Positions 8,347 through 17,433 of a DNA stretch of 64,000 nucleotides are shown here, one piece after another. Position numbers and translations under genes: made by a program. The DNA lies in NCBI GenBank assembly GCA_002331335.1, contig DCZO01000014.1, forward strand, positions 31,378 to 95,377. The letters run 5' to 3'. The stretch comes from Nitrospira sp. UBA2082. GTDB lineage: Bacteria > Nitrospirota > Nitrospiria > Nitrospirales > Nitrospiraceae. The notes under the pieces are model-generated. The model made no database searches and was not told the origin of the DNA. It saw only the letters and a list, made by a program, of their open reading frames with translations. The first letter of the stretch is position 1; every line of letters begins with the position of its first letter.

Positions 8347-9555
8347 ATGGATAAGGCGCAGTGGAATGAGTGGTTGGTGTATCTCCTCAACCGACCCCTT
8401 GCCTACGGACTCCTGGAGTTATCACGACGCCTTGGAGAGGTCGTGTACGTACCCCGTGTTGGCTATGTGATCAGTGATGCCGAAATCGCTCTCGATGTCC
8501 TGATGGACACCGAGCACTTTGACTCTCACTCCCCTGGCAGCCTGGGGTTTCTTGTGACTCAGGCGCTTGGGCCATACGCACTGCTCAACATGGACGGACC
8601 AGAGCACAAGGACCTGAAGCGCAGGCTTCAGGAGGTATTTTCGTCGAAATATATCAAAGCGCTCATCGGGTCAGCCACGAACGACATCGTGGATGAGTTT
8701 CGAGGGAATCTGCTGGCTGGACGAGTGGTTGACGTGGTGGAATTCATGAAGGACTTCTCGAGCCGGATGGCCTGCGAATTGATCGGCGTCAGGGTTGACC
8801 CACACAATGAACGAGGGGCCTATGCGGATATGTTCGCCTTGGCTACCGAATTCACTGCTCTGGCCGGTCTTGGCAAGCGCAGCCTGTCTGACAGCGACCT
8901 GAAGAACGCAAAGCGGATTGTCGAGCGCCTTTCGGCGCATATCCGGGAAAGTTACGAGGATAAGGATATTCGCGACGAATCGCTGACGCAGCACATGCGA
9001 TCTTGCGGGTTCACGTTTGAAGAAGCGAAGGGCGTGGTGATCATCGTGATGATCGGGGCCACAGAACTCATCACCTACGGCATGCCGCGAGTCCTCACGC
9101 TGTTGGTTGATTCTAGGCAAATTGGGAAACTACGCGCCAGGCCTGAGCTGCTTGAGCGGGCCGTCGACGAAGGCTTTCGACTCGTGACGCCGTCCAACGT
9201 CGTCCTTCGCGCCGTGGTGGCTGATTGTCAGATTCGCGGCCATCACTTTCGCAAGGGAAGACGGGCGCTCATCGTCTTTAATAACATCATGAAACAAGAG
9301 AAACACTTTCCACATGCGACTCGCTTTGACATTGAACGCGCTATTGACCCGCGATTTCGCCGCCTCCCTTTTGGGGCCGGCGCCCATACCTGTCTTGGGA
9401 CAGGCCTCGCCATCGCCGAAGCTCGTAAAGTGCTTGCGGCACTGTTATCAGTTGAAGGCGAATACGAAATCCTCAGCCGCCGGTACAACCGCGGCCAGAC
9501 CTACCCTGGCTACTCATCCTTGCTCATCCGGGTGCGGTGGCCACGTCTTCCATGA
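8347..9555 (+). CDS. Cytochrome P450
   Basis: The haem-binding loop FGAGAHTCLG with the Cys thiolate ligand is intact, as is the K-helix ExxR (EGFR) and the following Arg in VVLRAV. Length (402 residues) fits soluble bacterial class I P450s. The I helix reads MIGATELITYG, so the Thr normally found in AGxET is Leu or absent, suggesting atypical oxygen activation. It needs a ferredoxin and reductase, not seen nearby. It faces the end of the minus-strand biosynthesis-like run with only 5 bases between stops, so a role in the same pathway is inferred. Confidence 0.92.
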   Translation: MDKAQWNEWLVYLLNRPLAYGLLELSRRLGEVVYVPRVGYVISDAEIALDVLMDTEHFDSHSPGSLGFLVTQALGPYALLNMDGPEHKDLKRRLQEVFSSKYIKALIGSATNDIVDEFRGNLLAGRVVDVVEFMKDFSSRMACELIGVRVDPHNERGAYADMFALATEFTALAGLGKRSLSDSDLKNAKRIVERLSAHIRESYEDKDIRDESLTQHMRSCGFTFEEAKGVVIIVMIGATELITYGMPRVLTLLVDSRQIGKLRARPELLERAVDEGFRLVTPSNVVLRAVVADCQIRGHHFRKGRRALIVFNNIMKQEKHFPHATRFDIERAIDPRFRRLPFGAGAHTCLGTGLAIAEARKVLAALLSVEGEYEILSRRYNRGQTYPGYSSLLIRVRWPRLP

Positions 9556-9560
9556 CTCGA

Positions 9561-10484
9561 TCAGTCTTTCCGAAGGACGGCGGCCATATACATGGTTTGG
9601 CCCGACTCAAGCTCACACCGCATCGCCGTACCCTGCATCGCATAGGCACCGCGCGCGAAGGTCTTGAACGGACCCCTGACCCGTCGCTGAAGCAAGTCCA
9701 ACTTCCGCCCCTCATCCAATTCGAGCGCGCGAACCACATTGGCGGTGATATCCTCTTGCCTCAGCAGCCGTAACGAGCTTTCCGCCAGTTCAGTCTGCAG
9801 ACGTTCCAGAGCGCCTCCTCGTCGTGAGGCAAAGCCTGCGAAAAGGAGCTCTCCTCCGGGCCGAAGCACCCGATGCACCTCCGCCAGAAAGCGTGGAATT
9901 GAACGATAGCAGTGGGCACTCTCGATATTAAGCGCGACATCGAAACTCGAAGCCTCAAAGGCAAGATTCTCCGCGTCTCCTTGTACATACTCCAGCCCTG
10001 TGTCTGTGTGGTGCTGTGCACGCGCTAAAGCTGTGGCACTGTGGGAGAAATCCAGCGCAACGAAAGTCTTTGGCTTCAGGGTCCGTGCGAGGTAGGCCGC
10101 GCCGCCTCCGCGTCCGCTACCAACCTCGATCACATCCAGGTCGGTGAACCGATCTTCCCGCGATCCCAAGGTGGCCACATACCTGTAGAGTTGCAGCGCA
10201 AAGCGTTCTGTGTCACGGAGGCCGACGCTCTGGGGATGCTCATCGGACCCCAGTTCCGCATAGCCATAGTTCATGGTCGTCCACTCGCTGAACGGATAGC
10301 GCCGCGCAAGATACTCGTACAGCAGGCGCGAGCCAATACGCTTAGCCTGTCCAGCAACGAGGCCATGACCACGCGCACCAGTCACATAGCGCCAGGGGTG
10401 AAGCGCGCTGGAGGACATGCGTTTCAACCATGCAAAGGCTGCTTGAGGAGTATGGCTCGGACTGGAAGGCGAGTTGTGACCCAT
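9561..10484 (-). CDS. SAM-dependent methyltransferase (class I)
   Basis: Motif I is VIEVGSGRGGGAAYLA, the acidic loop is FVALDFS, and the post-motif region HRVLRPGGELLFAGF is typical of small-molecule methyltransferases (Methyltransf_11/25). An N-terminal region (YPFSEWTTMNYGYAELG) resembles that of sterol/tocopherol-type or phthiotriol-type enzymes. The start is uncertain: ATG 10484 is used; ATG 10571 would overlap the synthase gene by 19 bases. It is last in the seven-gene run and probably methylates the product of the KAS III-like synthase (inference). Confidence 0.85.
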   Translation of the reverse strand: MGHNSPSSPSHTPQAAFAWLKRMSSSALHPWRYVTGARGHGLVAGQAKRIGSRLLYEYLARRYPFSEWTTMNYGYAELGSDEHPQSVGLRDTERFALQLYRYVATLGSREDRFTDLDVIEVGSGRGGGAAYLARTLKPKTFVALDFSHSATALARAQHHTDTGLEYVQGDAENLAFEASSFDVALNIESAHCYRSIPRFLAEVHRVLRPGGELLFAGFASRRGGALERLQTELAESSLRLLRQEDITANVVRALELDEGRKLDLLQRRVRGPFKTFARGAYAMQGTAMRCELESGQTMYMAAVLRKD

Positions 10485-10552
10485 AGATTTGAAACCGATA
10501 GGTTGAACATCGATCGCGTTACAAACTTTTTCAGGATATGGGAAATGACCTT

Positions 10553-11620
10553 TCAATATTGATAAACACATCCACCATACAAGAATTTGCTCGCTTCGGC
10601 GCCCAATATGAGAACGCGTTGCCCTTTTTTCAGGTCCCCAGAACGGCGCAGCATATCGAGGCTGACCCAAATCGCCGCTGACCCCAGATTCCCCAGTTTA
10701 TCCGCGGTGACATAGATCTTCTCTTCTGGCACATCAAAGTATTGGCTGAAAAGATGGGCCAAATGTCCATTGGCCTGATGGGGCACAATCCAGTCGAACT
10801 CCCGCAGAGAATGTCCGCGCTGCATCATGGCCTCGACGCCACGCACAAACAGCTCTCCCCCATGCTCCCGCACGGCTTGCACGTGATGTCGAAACACAGG
10901 CACCTGCATGCTGCACTGCGGCTGAGAAGATCCCCCGCCTTCAATGAAGAAGCCTGGCTCCCGCCCAAGACCGATCTGACCTACAAAAATATTAGAGAGG
11001 ATCTGGTCCTCAGATCCATCGTCCTGCCCAACGATCACAGCGCCGGCGCCATCACCCATCTGTACGTAATTCACGAGTTGTTCGTTGCTAAGAAACGCGT
11101 CGGAAATATCACAATAAGGAGACCCTGTCTCACTTCCGACAATTGCGATTGTCTGAAGCGCGTTCGCGGCTGCCATTGCCGACGCGATCTGCAGCCCGTT
11201 GGCGAAACCAGTACATGCCTGACGCAGTTCAAGATAAGGACCCGTGTAGTGAAGTTCGTCGGCGACCCAAGCGATATTGGGTGGCAACAGCGTGTGAGGG
11301 GATGAGGTATGGCCAATAAGGTACTCTACCGAATCGATGCCGATTCCCGCTTCCAGCATAGCTCCGGAAAGCGCAGCGTGGCATAACTGCGGTGACTGCA
11401 TCGTGATACGTGTGCCACTGAGTGGAACTTGCAGATCACGGCTGACATGGCGATGCGTGATCCCAAGCCGATAGGCAATACTTCTTGCGCGTCGCACCGC
11501 GCGAGGATTGCAGGCGTTCTCTAGCGCTTCAAACAGGGTTTCATTGCTGACCGCAGGCCCCGGCAGGCTTCGACCAGTGCCGAGCAGCTTCAGGCGTTTT
11601 GCCGCAAAGTGCGCAGCCAT
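10553..11620 (-). CDS. KAS III-like (FabH-type) thiolase-fold synthase
   Basis: The Cys-His-Asn triad is visible: LRQACTGFANG (Cys near residue 136), DWIVPHQANGHL, and KLGNLGSAAIWVSLD. The fold family makes C-C (or ester) bonds between an acyl primer and an acyl-ACP/CoA. The first 70 residues (RAVRRARSIAYRLGITHRHV) carry the family N-terminal 'I..R' region. No other fatty-acid synthase gene is close, so this is a pathway-specific copy rather than housekeeping FabH. ATG 11620 overlaps the preceding stop (TGATG) after GGGAG, indicating translational coupling. Confidence 0.88.
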   Translation of the reverse strand: MAAHFAAKRLKLLGTGRSLPGPAVSNETLFEALENACNPRAVRRARSIAYRLGITHRHVSRDLQVPLSGTRITMQSPQLCHAALSGAMLEAGIGIDSVEYLIGHTSSPHTLLPPNIAWVADELHYTGPYLELRQACTGFANGLQIASAMAAANALQTIAIVGSETGSPYCDISDAFLSNEQLVNYVQMGDGAGAVIVGQDDGSEDQILSNIFVGQIGLGREPGFFIEGGGSSQPQCSMQVPVFRHHVQAVREHGGELFVRGVEAMMQRGHSLREFDWIVPHQANGHLAHLFSQYFDVPEEKIYVTADKLGNLGSAAIWVSLDMLRRSGDLKKGQRVLILGAEASKFLYGGCVYQY

Positions 11621-12378
11621 CAAAGCGCTCCCCTCTTGATGCGAGCGAATAACAAGCCCGCATCGATGCCAATATCCTCAAAGGAATCGGCCACGTACTC
11701 AAGCATGCGTGTCAGGTCGCCACGGACGAGTTCCCCCAAGCGCGAATGGTCATCACGGGAAAGGCCTAAGGCAAACGCATGCCGGCGGCAGATCGAGACA
11801 TGCCGTGCTTCGTCGTGCCTAATGCGTTCAACCAGTTGACCAATCATACTGTTGCCGCCTACCGCACTCTGCTGCATGTACCACATGATGGCGCACACGG
11901 CGCTATCCAATTGTGACACTTGTCCGAAATGGTGAGCGACGGTTTCAGCTCGTCCTAGGCCCGCGAAGTACGCCTGCGACCGTCGTCTAATCGCATGTTC
12001 GTCCTTGGCAGCCGGCAGTTTGGCACGTAATACTTGCAAGCTTGCTTCGTGGGCAGTCTCGTCATTCTCGAGGCTGTGAAAGAGCGTCACGCTCACATTC
12101 AGAGCTTGGCGTGTCAAATGTCCGCCTTCAATCTGAAAGAGATTCATGGCGGATTGTTCCCCACACAACAGGGCAGGAGCTAACCTCGCCAGCGCTTCCT
12201 GATGCCTGCTGTTCATCACCAAGGGACCATCAGAGAACTCCTCACTCCATTGAGCGAACCAGGTCCGCGTTGGTGTCGGACCCCACCGCGGAGGAGCAAA
12301 GCAGCGGAACACTTGTCTCGGACTGTTTGTGCTGCCGTGAGACGCTGGCCAGGCAACAAGAGGATTCGTGTTTTTCAT
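11620..12378 (-). CDS. Ferritin-like putative di-metal protein
   Basis: The sequence is largely helical with ferritin-type metal motifs: an early Glu (LLCGEQSAMNLFQIEGG), ENDETAHE (ExxH) and RIRHDEARHVSIC (ExxH). Related folds include di-iron oxygenases such as AurF-like and fatty-acid desaturase-like enzymes, and simple redox proteins. The third-helix Glu is not obvious (AVCAIMWYMQQ), so activity is uncertain. The start codon overlaps the exporter stop by 4 bases (ATGA), and its own stop overlaps the synthase start. This makes it an intimate part of the biosynthesis-like run. Confidence 0.7.
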   Translation of the reverse strand: MKNTNPLVAWPASHGSTNSPRQVFRCFAPPRWGPTPTRTWFAQWSEEFSDGPLVMNSRHQEALARLAPALLCGEQSAMNLFQIEGGHLTRQALNVSVTLFHSLENDETAHEASLQVLRAKLPAAKDEHAIRRRSQAYFAGLGRAETVAHHFGQVSQLDSAVCAIMWYMQQSAVGGNSMIGQLVERIRHDEARHVSICRRHAFALGLSRDDHSRLGELVRGDLTRMLEYVADSFEDIGIDAGLLFARIKRGAL

Positions 12379-14642
12379 GAAACCCTTATGACACCGTTTG
12401 CCGAAGGAGGTTGTATTGAATAGCTAAGTTGTAGCAATGCCGGCAGAACGAGAAGATCCGCTGCCAAGGCGATCAAGATAATGGAGACAGAAAGACTACT
12501 CATGGCCAGAATAGGAGAGAAATCGGACAGCAGACCTATCAACAGCCCCATTGATAACGTCATCGTCGTGATGATCAGAGCCGGTCCAACCTGGTTGAGC
12601 ATCGCCGGGATGACCATGTCGCTCTGAGTCTGATTGAGTCGCCGATACCTCGCCAGAAGGTAGATCGTATCATCCACAATGACGCCCAGGATCATGCCCA
12701 GCACCACCGCTCCCCCCAGAGCAATCTTGCCATCCACCAGCGCCCACAGCGCATACGCCGCGAGAACAGGAACGACATTGCACACGACACCGATCCATGC
12801 GGCCTTGACAGAACGTAAAATCAATCCGGCAATGAGCGCGATCGCGACAAGAGAAATACCAAGTGCGTAGACCATACTGGCCGCGTTTCTCTGACCAAGC
12901 TGGGCGAACGTGAGATTGGGGCCAGCACCGCCTTGATAGGAAAAGGGCGTGAGATGACGGTCGAGCCAGGCACGGACCCGATTATCGAACGCAATCATTG
13001 CTCGTGCGTCCAGGTTTTTGAGATAGACCGCCGCATGAAGCGCCGAGTAGTCTTCGGATACATGATGCTGCAGCGACAAGGCAGCCGGCGTGTTGTCTTC
13101 TGCCATTCGTCGATAGCGCATCAATGATGATGGATCTCGCACCCCCACCACGTGGCGGATTCGAGGAAGATCGGCGATGGTCACCACACGGTTTACCTCC
13201 GGCTGTGTCCGCAGCCAGAGTGCGAAGGCTTCCATCTTTTCAAGGAACACCTGCTGGAAAACCCCGTACCGTTGGCCCGTCTCAAGAGAGTAGCTAATCT
13301 TATTCACACCACTAAACTCTTCATCAATAAGCCTGGTATCTTGGCGGAACTCATGGCTATCCGGGAAATATTCAAATACATTGTCGTTAATCTCATTGCC
13401 AAACACTCCCGCAGCGGAAAGAAGAGCCACCAGAGTAAACAATGCCACGATCGACCGAGAATTGGCGGTAATGAATCGAATCAACAGGGGAATCTGAAAA
13501 ACGGCGCGCAAATCTCGACCCTGCGTCACCTTCACGCCGCACAGCAATACCGGCAAGAGAGTCACCGTCAACACGAACGACAACGCAATGCCGAACGCAA
13601 CAATATATCCAACAGTCCGCACCGGCGGCGAGGGACTGAATGCGAGTCCTAGGAATCCCAAGATCGTGGTGAAGCTGGTGAGAGCGAGCGGCAACAAATT
13701 GAGTGTCAGCGCATGCCGGGCGCTCTCCATTGGATTCTGCCCGTCCGCACGGCTATGGAGATATGATGTGGTGACATGAACGGCGCTTGCGATGGCCATG
13801 CTGGCAATAATCACGGGGACATACACAGCGATCGATGCCAGCTCGAATCCTAACCACCCGGCAACTCCGAAGGCACCCACCACTGCGAGAAGGGCGTTGA
13901 GGAGGATGGCGACGGCGACCCAAAAGCTAGAAAAGAGTACCCAGAGGGTCGCCAGGAAAAGCAGAATCAAGGCCGGCAGGAACATCTTCAAATCATGTCG
14001 AACCACCAGAACATAGGCTTCTTTCAGGGGTAACGTACCGGTGTAGTGGGCAATGATTGGAACCTGAGCGAGGCTTATCTCTTGTTTAACGAAGGCCCGC
14101 AGTTGCGCCATGGCATCCAGCAGCACATTGGCGTTTCCGTCGCTAGGCAGAGCAAAAGTTATTTCGATAAGCGCGAACCGACCATCTCCCGACAAGAGCA
14201 GGCGGCGTACATATTCATCACTCAACAAACGGTCGCGATTGAGATTGACGAAGGCAGGTTTGGTTGAGGTGGTTCCATCATGCCCCTCAATCTGGAGGGC
14301 ATCAATTTCCGGATGGAGATCAACGAAGTCGGCAATGGAACTGACGCGCTTAATAAATGGGAAGGCTCGCTCAGCGGCTCTGATACGATCGATGACCGCA
14401 AAATGGGCAGGAACAAGCATGTCGTCTTCCACACTCTCGAGAATGATAATGACACTTTCGTCGCTGGCGTACTTATCAGCCAGATCGTTGTTGACGGCAA
14501 GCAGCGGATCATTGGTGTCGAAATAGGCGTCGTAACTGGCGTTCAAGCGCAGTCCGCTAGCGCCGTACCCAAGAGCGGCAATCACGACCAGGGCGGCGGC
14601 AACGGTCACCCATGGGTGCTTCAGGGTTGTCGCGATCAACAA
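12375..14642 (-). CDS. RND/MMPL-type exporter (HAE3-like)
   Basis: The 755-residue protein has two repeats, each with one TM helix, a large periplasmic loop and five clustered TM helices. The second repeat contains GMILGVIVDDTIYLLARYRR, matching the RND TM4 signature (GxxxDD). The first has the sterol-sensing-like VPVIIASMAIASAVHVTTSY. HAE3/MMPL members export lipids and hopanoids. The start is TTG 14642, overlapping the YHS lipoprotein gene; a weak AGGT precedes it. Coupled to the ferritin-like and synthase genes, it probably exports their lipid-like product (inference). Confidence 0.9.
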   Translation of the reverse strand: MLIATTLKHPWVTVAAALVVIAALGYGASGLRLNASYDAYFDTNDPLLAVNNDLADKYASDESVIIILESVEDDMLVPAHFAVIDRIRAAERAFPFIKRVSSIADFVDLHPEIDALQIEGHDGTTSTKPAFVNLNRDRLLSDEYVRRLLLSGDGRFALIEITFALPSDGNANVLLDAMAQLRAFVKQEISLAQVPIIAHYTGTLPLKEAYVLVVRHDLKMFLPALILLFLATLWVLFSSFWVAVAILLNALLAVVGAFGVAGWLGFELASIAVYVPVIIASMAIASAVHVTTSYLHSRADGQNPMESARHALTLNLLPLALTSFTTILGFLGLAFSPSPPVRTVGYIVAFGIALSFVLTVTLLPVLLCGVKVTQGRDLRAVFQIPLLIRFITANSRSIVALFTLVALLSAAGVFGNEINDNVFEYFPDSHEFRQDTRLIDEEFSGVNKISYSLETGQRYGVFQQVFLEKMEAFALWLRTQPEVNRVVTIADLPRIRHVVGVRDPSSLMRYRRMAEDNTPAALSLQHHVSEDYSALHAAVYLKNLDARAMIAFDNRVRAWLDRHLTPFSYQGGAGPNLTFAQLGQRNAASMVYALGISLVAIALIAGLILRSVKAAWIGVVCNVVPVLAAYALWALVDGKIALGGAVVLGMILGVIVDDTIYLLARYRRLNQTQSDMVIPAMLNQVGPALIITTMTLSMGLLIGLLSDFSPILAMSSLSVSIILIALAADLLVLPALLQLSYSIQPPSANGVIRVS

Positions 14643-15100
14643 CAGGACCTGTCGGCTAGGCTTTTGATCTTCTCAGCCCAATGGTCATCAGCTGTTCTGA
14701 TGTTGTCAGAGAGGTCTTCGGCCCAGTTATCTCTGACGCGCAGGCTGTAATTGAGATACAGTTTGCCTGCATGGATGGTCCACGCTTCGGGAGCCGTTGA
14801 GGCGATGAAACCTTTGCTCATCGCATAGGCGCAATACCCCCCGTATTGAGGCATATACGCCTCAGGGTCATTTGCGAACAGGTCGCGGTTCTTTTCGTTC
14901 TCAAAATGCCACGTCGCTCCTGCACTTTGGTGCGCGAACTGAGCGCTGCCTTTGACTGGCCTGCCTTGGCTGAAGTAGGCCACCGGGTCATAGCCGTGGA
15001 TCGCAACACCATCTGTGGTGAACGTCCTGTTTTCCAAGGTGGTGCAGCCCACAACGGTAAACACCAGCAGGGCTAGGAAATACAGGAGTCTCATGCGCAT
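14636..15100 (-). CDS. YHS-domain lipoprotein
   Basis: Residues 1-19 form a lipoprotein signal with the lipobox ending VVGC. The YHS domain follows: GVAIHGYDPVAYF, then FENEKNRDLFANDPEAYMPQ and GGYCAYAMSKG. YHS domains are small modules, often metal- or redox-associated, and this exported form is common but functionally undefined. The 3' end overlaps the exporter start by 7 bases and the flavoprotein stop lies 18 bases upstream. It could sit in the periplasm as a partner of the exporter. Confidence 0.85.
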   Translation of the reverse strand: MRMRLLYFLALLVFTVVGCTTLENRTFTTDGVAIHGYDPVAYFSQGRPVKGSAQFAHQSAGATWHFENEKNRDLFANDPEAYMPQYGGYCAYAMSKGFIASTAPEAWTIHAGKLYLNYSLRVRDNWAEDLSDNIRTADDHWAEKIKSLADRSCC

Positions 15101-15118
15101 CCCATCATCTCCACTCCC

Positions 15119-16675
15119 TCACCCTCGTCTCATCCACGCGAACAGCTTCGTCAGGATATTCTTTGTGCCTTGTGAAAAGTGCGCCTTGCGCCAGAGATTG
15201 ACCGCCTTCTTGTTTACTTCAGCCTGGGTCGGATAGGGATGGATTGTGCCCGCGAGCGTCTTCGCACCGGCGCCGGCTTTCATGAGCACCGAGAATTCGC
15301 TGATCATGTCTCCGGCATGAACCGCGACGATCGTGGCGCCCACAATCTTATCCGTGCCCTTCTGAATATGAATCCTGGCGAATCCTTCGTCCTCCCCATC
15401 GAGAATCGCACGATCCACTTCGTCGAGCTTATAGGTATAGGTTTCGACCTCGATGCCCTTTTCCTTCGCGTCCTTCTCATACAGCCCCACATGCGCAACT
15501 TCCGGCTCCGTGAAGGTACACCAGGGCATCGTCAGCGAATCGACGCTGGCATAGGCGAACCCGAAGGGATGCGGAAACAGCGCGTTCTGGATCACGATTT
15601 GCGCCATCGCATCGGCAGCGTGGGTAAACTTGTATCGCGAGCAGATATCGCCGGCCGCGTAAATCTTGGGGTTCGTCGTCTGCAATCTGTGATTCACCTT
15701 CACTCCGGCCTTGTCATACTCAACCCCCACGGTCTCCAACCCGAGACCCTCGACATTCGGGGTCCGACCAACGCCGACCAGGATCTCATCGACCGTCACG
15801 TCGTACTGCTGACCGTGCGAATCAACCGTGAGATGCTTCCCGGCTTCGGTCTTCTGAACCTTCACATCCTTCCCGCAACAGAGCAGCGTCACTCCATCGC
15901 GTAGCATCTGCTGTTCGACGATCGCGGCCGCGTCACGGTCTTCGTTCGGCATGATCCCATGCATCGCCTCAATCAGATAAACCTGACTTCCGAAGCGGGC
16001 AAAAGCCTGGGCCAGTTCGCAGCCAATGGGGCCGGCCCCGATCACGGCAAGACGCGGAGGCAGCTCCGTCAGCGAGAAGACTGTTTCGTTCGTAAGGTAG
16101 CCCGCCTCCAGCAACCCGGGAATGGGAGGCAGGGCCGCACGCGCACCGCTGCAGATGGCAGCCCGTGCGAAAGTCAGCGTTCGATTTCCCGCCGGTCCTT
16201 CGACCTGGATCGTGTCAGCCCCGGCAAACCGCCCGCTGCCGATGTAGACGTCCACCCCCAAATTCTTATACCGGTGCGCCGAGTCGTTGTGGCTGATTCG
16301 CGCGCGCAATTTTCGCATCCGCGCCATCACAGCCCCGAAGTCATACTTCACCCCGGCAGGAATATGAAGGCCGAATTCTGAAGATCTTCGGAGATCGGCC
16401 CACGCCCGCGCGGCGCGAATGATACCTTTTGACGGCACACACCCGACATTCAAACAGTCCCCGCCCATGAGATGTTTTTCGATCAGCGCAACCTTGGCCC
16501 CCAGGCTCGCGGCAATGACCGCCGTAATCAGGCCGGCAGTCCCGGCTCCGATGACGACGATGTTGTAGCGGCCGGCTGGTTCAGGATTCACCCAATCGGA
16601 TGGATGTACATTGGCGACCAACTGCTGGTTATGCTCGTCGTCGGGGAGGACCATCGGCTCGTCGTAGCGGCTCAT
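15119..16675 (-). CDS. MerA-like FAD-dependent pyridine nucleotide disulfide oxidoreductase
   Basis: FAD motif IVVIGAGTAGLITAVIAASLG, redox-active disulfide GGDCLNVGCVPSK, NAD(P) motif LAVIGAGPIGCELAQAF, second FAD motif KIYAAGDIC, and C-terminal interface IHPYPTQAEV. It lacks the N-terminal NmerA domain and the C-terminal Cys pair of true mercuric reductase, so mercury reduction is unlikely. ATG 16675 is chosen after GAGAGG; ATG 16696 overlaps the TVP38 stop but has no site. Pairing with a TVP38 gene is a recurring arrangement in bacteria, and fused forms exist. The physiological electron acceptor is unknown. Confidence 0.88.
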   Translation of the reverse strand: MSRYDEPMVLPDDEHNQQLVANVHPSDWVNPEPAGRYNIVVIGAGTAGLITAVIAASLGAKVALIEKHLMGGDCLNVGCVPSKGIIRAARAWADLRRSSEFGLHIPAGVKYDFGAVMARMRKLRARISHNDSAHRYKNLGVDVYIGSGRFAGADTIQVEGPAGNRTLTFARAAICSGARAALPPIPGLLEAGYLTNETVFSLTELPPRLAVIGAGPIGCELAQAFARFGSQVYLIEAMHGIMPNEDRDAAAIVEQQMLRDGVTLLCCGKDVKVQKTEAGKHLTVDSHGQQYDVTVDEILVGVGRTPNVEGLGLETVGVEYDKAGVKVNHRLQTTNPKIYAAGDICSRYKFTHAADAMAQIVIQNALFPHPFGFAYASVDSLTMPWCTFTEPEVAHVGLYEKDAKEKGIEVETYTYKLDEVDRAILDGEDEGFARIHIQKGTDKIVGATIVAVHAGDMISEFSVLMKAGAGAKTLAGTIHPYPTQAEVNKKAVNLWRKAHFSQGTKNILTKLFAWMRRG

Positions 16676-16695
16676 TCCAGTTGTCCTCTCCGCCA

Positions 16696-17433
16696 TCACG
16701 CCGGCTTTGCCGTGAACTTCTTGTACACGATGGGAATCAGGGCAAACAGACCCAACAACACAAAGGCTCCGATCACGTTCGGCGACGCAATCTCTTTCAA
16801 CGTATTGATGGATCCAAGTTGGCGCCCGGCATAGGCATACACAAAGGATCCCGGAATGATCCCGATCGCTGTGGCCGCGGCATAGGTTCCTATGCTGACG
16901 CGCGTAAGCCCTGAGACGAGATTGACCACAAAGAACGGGAAGAGCGGGATCAATCGCAGAGTCAGCAGATAGCTGAACGCGTTCTTGGCAAACCCTTCTT
17001 GAAACGGCCCGAGCCACTTGCCGAATTTCTGCTCCACGACATCGTGTAAAAGATAGCGCGAAGCAAGAAAGGCCAGTACCGCCCCCGTCGTGGCGCCCAG
17101 ATTGACAAAGAACGTGCCCACCACACTTCCAAACAGAAACCCGCCGGCCAGTGTGAGAATCACGGCGCCGGGGAGCGCCAGACCGGCTACCACGATATAG
17201 GCCAAGATGAACAGCAGAATTGAGGCGGCATAGTGTGTTTCGGTGAAAAGCACCAGCTGATCACGATGTTGTTTCAGGGCCTCCAGAGAGAGATAGCGGC
17301 CTAGGTCTAAATAAAAGAAGGCGGCAATGACGCTCACCGCAATGGCGGCGAGCACTACCTTCCCCATATTGGTCTTGTTTGCCGTTTGGGTAACCGGTAT
17401 ACCGTTCGACATAGCAATGTGATCACGTATCAT
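16696..17433 (-). CDS. TVP38/TMEM64 (DedA-like VTT) membrane protein
   Basis: Several hydrophobic helices are visible. The VTT-domain signatures are GLALPGAVILTLAGGFLFG and, in the second half, LRLIPLFPFFVVNLVSGLTR, followed by GIIPGSFVYAYAGRQLG. Related proteins are lipid scramblases or flippases of the inner membrane. ATG 17433 follows GGAGGA. It is first in the seven-gene minus-strand run and overlaps or nearly abuts the flavoprotein gene. A role in moving lipid-like intermediates across the membrane is inference. Confidence 0.9.
   Translation of the reverse strand: MIRDHIAMSNGIPVTQTANKTNMGKVVLAAIAVSVIAAFFYLDLGRYLSLEALKQHRDQLVLFTETHYAASILLFILAYIVVAGLALPGAVILTLAGGFLFGSVVGTFFVNLGATTGAVLAFLASRYLLHDVVEQKFGKWLGPFQEGFAKNAFSYLLTLRLIPLFPFFVVNLVSGLTRVSIGTYAAATAIGIIPGSFVYAYAGRQLGSINTLKEIASPNVIGAFVLLGLFALIPIVYKKFTAKPA

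Noticed and set aside
15179..15904. Plus-strand frame of 241 codons
   Set aside because: Antisense to the MerA-like flavoprotein with its intact cofactor motifs.
16675..17017. N-terminal extension of the MerA-like protein
   Set aside because: The extension is antisense-like sequence overlapping the TVP38 gene in another frame and has no domain.
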